DNA of 37,638 bases, taken from positions 1 to 37,638 of the forward strand of contig JAJYRF010000066.1 of the NCBI GenBank assembly GCA_021794255.1. The letters run 5' to 3'. The notes beneath the pieces are model-generated. The model made no database searches and was not told where the DNA came from. It saw only the letters and a program-made list of their open reading frames with translations. This document shows positions 8,162 through 15,256 of this stretch, piece by piece. Every line of letters begins with the position of its first letter. Within the stretch, counting starts at the first letter, position 1. The DNA comes from a bacterium. GTDB taxonomy: Bacteria; SZUA-79; Acidulodesulfobacterales; Acidulodesulfobacteraceae. Position numbers and translations under genes: made by a program.

Positions 8162-10747
8162 TTATGTTTTTTTTACGCCGTTTTTTACGCCGTATGGTCC
8201 GTTCGGATATTTAGAAGCTAAAATTTCAAGTCTTTCTTTTAAGGTTTTATCGGGATATTTATTTGCAATTTTATTTTCTAATTCTTCATCCTCTAATGAT
8301 TTGCAATACAGCCAGTATTCAAATGGGTCAGGTTTGTTCATTATAACTGCTGAATCTTTTCCAAACTTTAAAAAATATTCTGCATAATGTCCTTTGATAA
8401 CTTTTAAATTTCTTACTATGTCAATTTCTTTTTTGTTTAAACCGCATATTTTTAAATCATCGGGCGAAACATTTGCATCTAACTGGCAAAAAATTTTAAC
8501 GGTAGAATTTTCAATTATGCTTTTCCCTGCATTTCCGGTCTTTAAAAGATCTGACGGCTCCTGCGTTATACTCCAAACTAAAGACCCCCATTTTGCGGAA
8601 GTTTTATATAAATGTATTATTAAATCTGCTATTTTAGAATCATTTATAAATTCCCAGCACTCATCATAAAAGAAAAATACTTTGGCATTTTTGTTATACA
8701 TTTTTTTAAAAGATAAATTTTTTATTATCGCAAACACAATTTTTTGTAAATCTTCATGCCCTTTTAATTTTTGCAAGTCAAAAATTACTATTTTATTGTC
8801 AATATTTAAACCGCTTTTTCTATTGAGCAGTATACTGTATGGCGAACTGACGTCCGTCCATTGAAAAAGATTTTTACCCATTTCCATAGCTCTTCTTTTA
8901 TCTTCCGCATCTCTTGATTCATTATAGTTAAACAAAACATTATTAATGTCCGAAATAATAGGCATATCGTTTTCATCTTTTATTGAATCGTATGAAGCCT
9001 GAATAGCTCTTGTTATAATTGTTTTATCGTTTGGCGAAAGATTTTTATCTTGCTCTACCATGAGACCTATAATGCCGATTAAAAAAACCATAATATCCGG
9101 ATCAAATATTTCTTCTTTATTTATTCGTTTAATAATATTTTTTTTAGGCGGAAAAGGATTTAAACAATAAGTTCCGTCCATATCTATTTCAAAATAGTCT
9201 CCGTCAAATATTCTGCAAAATTTTTTGTATGTGCCTCCTATATCAACTCCGATAATGTGATAATTATCTCCGGATAAAAAGAAATTAGATAAAAAACCGT
9301 TCAGCATAAATCCTTTTCCGCTTCTTGTTTTTCCAAAAATTACGCCGTGTTTTGAAGGTAGTTTATTATTATAAAGATCTAAACTGACAGGCTCAAATCT
9401 GTTATTTTTTAAAGGTATAGAGCAATCATCGGTTCCTTTAAATCCCTCATGCAGCGGGAAAAAAGAGGAAGCTGCAGGAGACAGCAAAGTTTTAAACCTT
9501 CTATTAAAAAAGGATTGCCCCGGAAAAAACGATAAAAATAAATTATGATGTTCCATATTGTCTACTATTCCTTCCATAAAATTAAAATCTTTAAATGATT
9601 GTAAAATTTTTAAAGACATATAATCTAATTCTTGCAAATTTTTAGATTTGAGTCTTACACAAAATGACATATTGACTGCTTTTTTTTGAAGTTTAGATAC
9701 TTCTGTTAAAAATTCATCCATCTGAGATGTTATATTTGTTCCTTTATGATCAACATAACCGCCGTTGACTGCATCTGTTAAACTTGCTTTAATATTTCTT
9801 TCCGATTGAATTTTATTAATTATTTTTTCCTGTTCCGGTACATTGAATGCAACTTGAATATCAAACGGGGAAAAAAAATTAATATCATTAGATTTTAAAT
9901 TTAATATTTTTGTTATGCCGAATGAATCTGTCTGCGAAGGAAGGCGGTGCATATTAATAAATTTAAAATAATAGCCGTCAATATAAAAATAATCTCTATT
10001 TATTTCCGCAGGCGAAAATATTAAAGAGCTTCTATATGCAGCTTCGGTCGGTATATTGTTGTAAAATGGAGCTTTTACATATTGCGATCTTTCAGGATTA
10101 AGTTCATTATAAAAATAATCAACCAATTCCTGATTTGACATTTGTCTTATTTTTATATTTAACCTTGAAGAAAAAAAGCTTAAATTATTTTCAATGTTTT
10201 CAATCTTTTTTAGTATATAGTCAAACTCTTTTTTTGCTTTCTCTTTTGAATTTTTATTAAGAGCGTCCTTTGGTTTAATTGTTAGCAGATTAGAGGCAAA
10301 TTGAGATAATTTTGAAAATAAATTTATATTATTAATTATCCCTGGTCTAAATCCTGATATTGTACAAAAAAGAAATATATCTATTTTTTTAATTAAATCT
10401 GCATTTAAAGATTTAATCTTTTTTTCTTTTATATATAAATATTTTTCAGGAGGATTTGAACTTTTGATATAATTTGATATAAAATCTTTATCTGAATCAG
10501 ATATTTTATATATCCATTGAAGAGAAATATCTTCATTTAATAAATTTAACAAAATATCGTTAATATAAGCAGTATCATTAATTATTTCGTCGTTCGCCAT
10601 AAAATAATCGAATCCTTGTACAGCAAATCCTATAGTCAACGACCCGTCTATACCTATAATAATATCCTCAAATATACTCAATAAATTAATATAGTTATTT
10701 AAAGATTCAGATTGATTTTGTTTTTTTAAAACCGTATTTGCAAACAT
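8162..10747 (-). CDS. virB4: VirB4/TraC-family type IV secretion ATPase
   Basis: VirB4/TraC ATPases energise pilus assembly and DNA transfer from the cytoplasmic face of the inner membrane. The 861 residues match TraC-type length. The N-terminal half (about 1-440) has the family's variable domain. Walker A (GKTRSGKG) is at about 470-478. It is followed by IIGVDIGGTYKKFCRIF and CLNPFP, a typical VirB4/TraC block, and Walker B (KVFFFYDECWEF) is at about 686-697. The segment SLVWSITQEPSDL is the conserved post-Walker B motif. ATG start without a good ribosome site. The upstream gap carries an 84-bp-period duplication. Confidence 0.92.
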   Translation of the reverse strand: MFANTVLKKQNQSESLNNYINLLSIFEDIIIGIDGSLTIGFAVQGFDYFMANDEIINDTAYINDILLNLLNEDISLQWIYKISDSDKDFISNYIKSSNPPEKYLYIKEKKIKSLNADLIKKIDIFLFCTISGFRPGIINNINLFSKLSQFASNLLTIKPKDALNKNSKEKAKKEFDYILKKIENIENNLSFFSSRLNIKIRQMSNQELVDYFYNELNPERSQYVKAPFYNNIPTEAAYRSSLIFSPAEINRDYFYIDGYYFKFINMHRLPSQTDSFGITKILNLKSNDINFFSPFDIQVAFNVPEQEKIINKIQSERNIKASLTDAVNGGYVDHKGTNITSQMDEFLTEVSKLQKKAVNMSFCVRLKSKNLQELDYMSLKILQSFKDFNFMEGIVDNMEHHNLFLSFFPGQSFFNRRFKTLLSPAASSFFPLHEGFKGTDDCSIPLKNNRFEPVSLDLYNNKLPSKHGVIFGKTRSGKGFMLNGFLSNFFLSGDNYHIIGVDIGGTYKKFCRIFDGDYFEIDMDGTYCLNPFPPKKNIIKRINKEEIFDPDIMVFLIGIIGLMVEQDKNLSPNDKTIITRAIQASYDSIKDENDMPIISDINNVLFNYNESRDAEDKRRAMEMGKNLFQWTDVSSPYSILLNRKSGLNIDNKIVIFDLQKLKGHEDLQKIVFAIIKNLSFKKMYNKNAKVFFFYDECWEFINDSKIADLIIHLYKTSAKWGSLVWSITQEPSDLLKTGNAGKSIIENSTVKIFCQLDANVSPDDLKICGLNKKEIDIVRNLKVIKGHYAEYFLKFGKDSAVIMNKPDPFEYWLYCKSLEDEELENKIANKYPDKTLKERLEILASKYPNGPYGVKNGVKKT

Positions 10748-10760
10748 ATCAGGTGATTAA

Positions 10761-10924
10761 TTTAGTTAATTTTAATTGTTATATTTCATTGTAAGTTTTA
10801 TATTATTTAAACTTAAATCGTTGTAATCATAGCATTTAGTTAATTTTAGTTAATTTTAATTGTTATATTTCATTGTAAGTTTTATATTATTTAAACTTAA
10901 ATCGTTGTAAATACGGCATTTGAT
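10761..10924. repeat. Tandem duplication, 84-bp period (66 bp identical)
   Basis: Bases 10761-10826 and 10845-10910 appear identical by eye (TTTAGTTAATTTTAATTG onward). The spacer ending in GCATTT is similar in both copies. The repeat fills most of the 216-bp gap between the virB3-like and virB4 genes and contains no reading frame of note. Confidence 0.85.
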
Positions 10925-10963
10925 GAATTATAATTGCTATAACTTGCATTGTATTTATTAATT

Positions 10964-11287
10964 TTATTTATTTGATATATAATAACTTTCAATATTATTT
11001 TTTAATTCTGCAATATCGCGATGCGGCTCTAAAACAAATAGTTTTTTTGTTATTAAAAAGTAATTAATCAACGTGGTCGTATAAAAATCAGGTTTCCCTT
11101 TTTTGTATTTTTTTAAAAAAATAAAAATTAAAAGATCTAATAAAATAGCTATCAAAACTTCTTTTTTGAATAATAATATTATGAACATCGTTAGAAAAAT
11201 ATATAGTCCCCAATCGTAAAGTTCTAAACCTAATTTTGTTACTTTTTCATGAATTCCTCTGTGTATTTTAAAATTAGTGAAACCCAT
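10964..11287 (-). CDS. virB3: VirB3/TraL-like membrane protein
   Basis: The protein is 107 residues with two closely spaced membrane helices (about 27-42 and 44-60) near the N-terminus, then a short basic and polar tail. This is the size and layout of VirB3/TraL, which works with VirB4 at the inner membrane. It lies directly between the pilin gene and virB4, as virB3 does in P-type clusters. No diagnostic motif is visible, so position carries the call. ATG start. Confidence 0.65.
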   Translation of the reverse strand: MGFTNFKIHRGIHEKVTKLGLELYDWGLYIFLTMFIILLFKKEVLIAILLDLLIFIFLKKYKKGKPDFYTTTLINYFLITKKLFVLEPHRDIAELKNNIESYYISNK

Positions 11288-11334
11288 TTTATTTAATTAT
11301 TTATTTAATTTATAATTTTTATATTAATAATTTA

Positions 11335-11496
11335 ATTTTTTAGAATACTTAATATATATATATTTTTATATTTATATAATTTAAACCAATTTTATATATA
11401 TTCTAATGCCATATATTCTAATATTTTAATAAAATTAATATAGTTTTTAGCATATTTAATATATATATTTTTATATTTAAAAATTAATAATTTAAA
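11335..11496. repeat. Imperfect AT-rich direct repeat upstream of the virB3-like gene
   Basis: Two similar stretches (about 11335-11385 and 11443-11496) share TTTTTAG, then AATATATATAT, TTTTTATATTTA and AATTTAAA. They lie in the 283-bp gap between the virB2-like and virB3-like genes. Low complexity makes significance uncertain. Confidence 0.4.
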
Positions 11497-11570
11497 TCAT
11501 AGTAATTAAAAGATTATATAAAGAGCGAGAAATAATATATTTATATTTAACCTGATTTATTATATTAAGA

Positions 11571-12242
11571 TTAAGGCTGTCCTACCGTCGTTGAACCGTT
11601 TCCTGAACCTATAGTGACGCCATTAGCTGCGCCTCCGGCATTTTGAACAATGCCGAGAACTGCGCTTGTAATTGTCGGAGCAAGCATAACTCCTGTTCCA
11701 GCAGCTGCAGTTATAAAAGCTTTTCTTGCTGCATCAGGTTTATGCTGCTTTATATCGTAAAACCCTTTAATTAAACCTAATGTTAATGTTGCAGGGGCTA
11801 ACCTGTAACAAATCCATGTTGTAGCCTCGTTTAATATTCCCGAAGCGCCTATACCCAGCGAACCTTGATTTAAATTTATATAAGAATAGGCTGGAGAAGC
11901 GATTGAAAAAATTGAAACCGAAAATAATAATATCGGCAAATATATTTTTTTAAATTTATAACAATAATTAAAAAAAATATTTTTTTGTTTAATTTGAAAT
12001 ATTTGATAAAACATATTATTATTGTTATTTTTATTATTGTTATTATTAATCTTAATATTCTTATAATTATTAATATCATTTCTATTCTTTTTTCTAATAA
12101 TATTAATAATAGGCTCTTTTAAAAAAAATCTAAAATAAATATAACGATTTAACTTGTTAAATAATTGTTCTTCAAATAACCCTGAAATAATTCCTGATTC
12201 TAATTGAATTGCAACACTGTCGTAAAAATCAATTATTTTCAT
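11571..12242 (-). CDS. virB2: VirB2-like pilin with long N-terminal extension
   Basis: The C-terminal ~120 residues look like a VirB2/TrbC pilin. A signal-like helix (about 100-118, SIASPAYS) is followed by a short mature domain with two hydrophobic segments (about 140-160 and 175-200) and a Gly/Ser-rich tail. The first ~76 residues are not pilin-like: a helical stretch of about 50 residues, then a run of asparagines. Methionine 77 (codon 12012-12014) would give a conventional 147-residue prepilin but has no ribosome site. ATG 1 has GGAGG at 12251-12256. It heads the leftward secretion cluster, and a further divergent gene pair starts 494 bp away. Confidence 0.68.
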   Translation of the reverse strand: MKIIDFYDSVAIQLESGIISGLFEEQLFNKLNRYIYFRFFLKEPIINIIRKKNRNDINNYKNIKINNNNNKNNNNNMFYQIFQIKQKNIFFNYCYKFKKIYLPILLFSVSIFSIASPAYSYINLNQGSLGIGASGILNEATTWICYRLAPATLTLGLIKGFYDIKQHKPDAARKAFITAAAGTGVMLAPTITSAVLGIVQNAGGAANGVTIGSGNGSTTVGQP

Positions 12243-12250
12243 TTTTTTAT

Positions 12251-12256
12251 CCTCCT
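12251..12256 (-). promoter_or_regulatory. Shine-Dalgarno deciding the long start of the pilin gene
   Basis: AGGAGG lies 8 bases upstream of the ATG at 12240-12242. No comparable site precedes the internal ATG at 12012-12014, so the long form is favoured. Confidence 0.75.
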
Positions 12257-12724
12257 GTTTAAATTTCTTTTATATTTATTTAATTTATAATTAATTGTAT
12301 TTAAAAGGTTTTTTTATAATTAAAAATTGAGGTATGCGTTTTCATTTGCATCTGTATAATTATTTGAAATATTAAAAATATTTTTTAAACTATTAGCAGT
12401 TTCACTTATACCTGTAAAATTATTTGACTATGTATAAATATAATCATTTTATATTTGAATAAATTTAATTCTACTTTTATTTTTTATTTTCATAATATAA
12501 ATTTATATCATTTAAATATTACAAGATTATGTCAGTTTTATTTCAAATTTATTATTTAAATATTAAAGTTTTGTTTAAATAGCTATATATATTTAATATT
12601 ATTAATAAATTTACAATATTCACCATAAATTTTATTTTTATTTATTTTATTTTTATTTAAAAATGTCATAAAAATGTAACATTAAAATGATATTATTTAA
12701 TTTTTAAAAATATTTATTAAATAA
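12257..12724. other. Divergent intergenic region (promoter region of the secretion cluster)
   Basis: About 470 bp without a gene separate the leftward pilin gene from a rightward gene pair, so promoters for both should lie here. No close match to TTGACA-N17-TATAAT was found on either strand. Two similar stretches 60 bp apart (12351-12370 and 12411-12430, around CTGTAAAATTATTTGA) form an imperfect direct repeat that could bind a regulator. The rest is AT-rich without clear structure. Confidence 0.4.
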
Positions 12725-12735
12725 AAGGAGCAGGG

Positions 12736-12966
12736 ATGAAAAAATCAAAAAAAAGAAAGCTAAAAAAAGGACAGCGTAAGAGCTACCAGCAATTTATTGA
12801 TGAAATAAATAATAAATTGCGTGAAAAAAAAGAAATTGAAGAATTATATAAACGTGTTATAATATTTAAAGCAAGCGACGTGCTTGAAGAACTGAGAATC
12901 AGAAAAAATAATGCAGAGGCATTAGAAAAATATAATGAAAAATTTAACAAACAGCAGCAGCGATAG
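12736..12966 (+). CDS. Small highly basic protein of unknown function
   Basis: The start is supported by AAGGAG at 12725-12730. The 76 residues begin with a very lysine/arginine-rich segment (about 1-20), then mostly charged helical sequence to the end, and could bind nucleic acid. No known domain is recognised. It is divergent from the secretion cluster and overlaps the next gene by 32 bp. That arrangement suits a regulator or accessory DNA-binding protein of the transfer system, but this is inference only. Confidence 0.6.
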   Translation: MKKSKKRKLKKGQRKSYQQFIDEINNKLREKKEIEELYKRVIIFKASDVLEELRIRKNNAEALEKYNEKFNKQQQR

Positions 12967-13345
12967 CGATAATAATAACAAAAATAATTTTAATAATGAT
13001 AAAATAGATAAAATTTTTAATGAAATAAAATCTTATATAGATGATGTAAAAAATTATGGGTTAAATGAAAATAAAAGAGATGAAGCATCAAGCATTATTT
13101 CTTTTACGGGAATGATTTTAGATGAAATATCAAACTCAATAAAAAAATCAAATTTATCTAGTTTTAATCTTGAAAAAATTTCTAAAGAAGATTTAGATTT
13201 AAAATTATCAAATTTATTAAATCAATTAATACCTTATTTTTCTGAAAAAAAGGTTGAAAAAAAATTGGATGAAATTGCGGTTTATTGCAATACAGTATTC
13301 ATGGAACTTATGGCAGGATACTCTTGCGCAGTACCTGAAAAATAA
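12935..13345 (+). CDS. Acidic helical protein of unknown function
   Basis: The protein has 136 residues: an Asn/Asp-rich low-complexity start (about 1-25), then an all-helical, charged sequence with regular leucines and isoleucines. It ends in two cysteines (YCNT and YSCAV). Its first 32 bp overlap the preceding small basic gene in another frame, so the two are probably co-translated. No ribosome site precedes the ATG; a later start is possible. Not recognised. Its last codons lie in the first copy of a 64-bp tandem repeat. Confidence 0.55.
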   Translation: MKNLTNSSSDSDNNNKNNFNNDKIDKIFNEIKSYIDDVKNYGLNENKRDEASSIISFTGMILDEISNSIKKSNLSSFNLEKISKEDLDLKLSNLLNQLIPYFSEKKVEKKLDEIAVYCNTVFMELMAGYSCAVPEK

Positions 13346-13516
13346 TAAATACAATAAATAATTTACTTTATGTATATATCAAGCTTTATGCGCAGTACCT
13401 GAAAAATAATAAATACAATAAATAATTTACTTTATGTATATATCAAGCTTTATGCGCAGTACCTGAAAAATAATAAATACAATAAATAATTTACTTTATG
13501 TATATATCAAGCTTTA
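13326..13516. repeat. 64-bp tandem repeat, three copies, across convergent gene ends
   Basis: Copies span 13326-13389, 13390-13453 and 13454-13516 (the last one base short) and look identical. Each unit contains the last codons and stop of the rightward unknown gene (GCGCAGTACCTGAAAAATAA) and the final codons of the leftward aldolase gene (AAGCTT region). The ancestral single-copy junction was therefore copied as a block, and only the outermost copies serve the two genes. Confidence 0.95.
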
Positions 13517-14430
13517 CCGGAACATCCTAGTATGTTCATTCTTTCTTTTATTACATCTGTAACATATTCCATTGCAGGACCGAAAATTTTTCTCGGGTCT
13601 ATTTGAGACTTATCGGTGGCAAAGCTTTCTCTTACCTTTGCAAGAAAAGAAATTCTTAAATCGGTGTCGGTATTTACTTTATTTATGCCATATTTGATTG
13701 CTTCTTTTAAAATATCAAAAGGAACGCCCTTTGCGCCTTTTAAATCTCCGCCAAATTCCTCAAATTTTTTAGAGGCTCCTTCGGGAACAGATGAAGCGCC
13801 GTGTAAAACAAGAGGGACATGCGTAAGCTCTTTCACTTTTTTTAATCTTTCAAAATCTAACTTAGCTTCGCCTTTAAATTTAAATGCTCCATGGGATGTG
13901 CCGATTGCCGGAGCTAGAAAATCAATTCCTGAAGATTCGACAAAATCTTTAGCTTCAGCAGGATTAATCAAAACAGCATCTCTGTCGGCAACAGAAACAT
14001 TGTCTTCAATACCTTTTAATCTTCCGAGTTCCGCCTCTACCGAAATTCCCAACGGTTTGCAAATATTAACTACTTGTTTTGTAATTTTCAGGTTCTCTTC
14101 AAAAGGATAATGCGAAGCATCAATCATAACCGATGTAAAACCTGCTTTAATAGCAATTAAAACTGAATTAAGATTTGAACCATGGTCTAAATGAAGAGCA
14201 ACCGGTATTTTAGTTTTATCTGCCATTGTTTTTGTCATCGCATAAAGCATTTCCGCCCCTGCATATTTGATAGCTCCTTCGCTTGCAGCGATTATAACAG
14301 GTGATTTTTCAGATTCTGCAGCCGAAAAAATAGCTTTCAAGAATTCCATGTCGTTAATATTAAAAGCTCCTACGGCGTAATTTTTCTTATTTGCGTCATC
14401 AAGTATTTCTTTAGCTGATAATAAAGGCAT
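13507..14430 (-). CDS. fba: Class II fructose-1,6-bisphosphate aldolase
   Basis: This zinc-dependent cytoplasmic enzyme splits or forms fructose-1,6-bisphosphate in glycolysis and gluconeogenesis. The 307 residues fit the family. HLDHG at about 79-83 supplies zinc and catalytic residues, and VEAELGRL is at about 132-139. AIGTSHGAFKF and PLVLHGASS carry further zinc histidines. INKVNTDTDLR near residue 250 is the phosphate/substrate loop. GGAG precedes the ATG by 6 bases. It converges on the unknown gene pair; its last codons lie in the third copy of the 64-bp repeat. tRNA-Sec lies upstream. Confidence 0.95.
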   Translation of the reverse strand: MPLLSAKEILDDANKKNYAVGAFNINDMEFLKAIFSAAESEKSPVIIAASEGAIKYAGAEMLYAMTKTMADKTKIPVALHLDHGSNLNSVLIAIKAGFTSVMIDASHYPFEENLKITKQVVNICKPLGISVEAELGRLKGIEDNVSVADRDAVLINPAEAKDFVESSGIDFLAPAIGTSHGAFKFKGEAKLDFERLKKVKELTHVPLVLHGASSVPEGASKKFEEFGGDLKGAKGVPFDILKEAIKYGINKVNTDTDLRISFLAKVRESFATDKSQIDPRKIFGPAMEYVTDVIKERMNILGCSGKA

Positions 14431-14684
14431 ATTGTCTCCTTACAATTAATAAATTTATTTATTTAATAAAATAATATATTAATTAAATAAAAATCTCTTT
14501 ATTAAATAATTTAAATAATATTTGAATAATAATAATAATAATTAAATATGTGAACTATCCTATAACTAAAAGAATGATTCTTCTTGCTTTATCATGTTTT
14601 CTACTCTTTTATAAAAAAAGTTTTTATAATATATAAAACATATAAATATATAAATATAAATAGTTAAACTAAAACAATATATAC

Positions 14685-14780
14685 TGGCGGAAGCGTATGG
14701 GAATCGAACCCACCTCGCCCTTATTGGGGGCGCCAATTGATTTGAAGTCAACGAGAAGCACCAGCTCTCTACCCGCTTCC
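14685..14780 (-). tRNA. selC: tRNA-Sec (anticodon TCA)
   Basis: The reverse strand reads GGAAGCGG at the 5' end, a long D stem, the anticodon loop CTTCAAA with anticodon TCA (14743-14745) and a long variable arm. A T arm with GGTTCGATTCC and encoded CCA follow. At 96 nt it matches bacterial selC size and shares the GGAAG...CTTCCGCCA ends of E. coli selC. The eighth acceptor pair seems to be a G-A mismatch. It implies the organism inserts selenocysteine at UGA; selA, selB and selD are not in this window. Confidence 0.93.
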
Positions 14781-15256
14781 TAATATTTGCCAAATATTTT
14801 GTGCCTTACTTTCTTCTTTCTATTTATATATCAATCAATGTCCTTAGTATTGTCCGCTATTATAGGTCATGGCACCAAATGTCCTGGTCCACTCGGTCCT
14901 GGAGGAGATAGATAAATAAAATAAAAAATTTTTCTTTAAAGATAAATGCAAAGTTTTAAAAATTTTATTTTCCTCCTTATTTACAATAAATAATTGTATT
15001 TATCATTATTTATAATGATATAAATTTTTATATTTAATAATAACTAATAATTAAATTGCAATAAATATTAACTATTATAAATCTTAGTTGTAATATAACT
15101 CTTATAATATAACTATATGTTAAATATATCACAATTAACGCAAAAATCAAATAAAGCATATCGCCTGTCAAGCCAAAGTAAAAATGTCACCTTTATTAAA
15201 CTGTCTACATCTTTAAGCGGTCATTAAGCTGCTCATAGATTTTATGGTTTATACTT
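14781..15256. other. Intergenic region with mobile-element-like remnants
   Basis: This stretch lies between tRNA-Sec and the GGDEF-EAL gene. Bases about 14838-14912 form an island of balanced composition with three TGTCC (GGACA) motifs and a repeated GTCCTGG. Bases about 15150-15235 form a second island with AAAAATGTCACC. Multiple short direct copies of such motifs are seen at ends of some insertion sequences (for example IS21-like). No transposase frame survives here. Confidence 0.35.

Noticed and set aside
13326..13516. CRISPR array
   Set aside because: Units are contiguous 64-bp copies without spacers.
14685..14780. T4SS element integrated at tRNA-Sec
   Set aside because: The fba gene lies between them, no integrase is seen and no second copy of the tRNA 3' end was found in the window.
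14566..14793. Leftward 75-residue reading frame over the tRNA-Sec gene
   Set aside because: Its first half is the tRNA read as protein; the tRNA fold is clear and explains the sequence.
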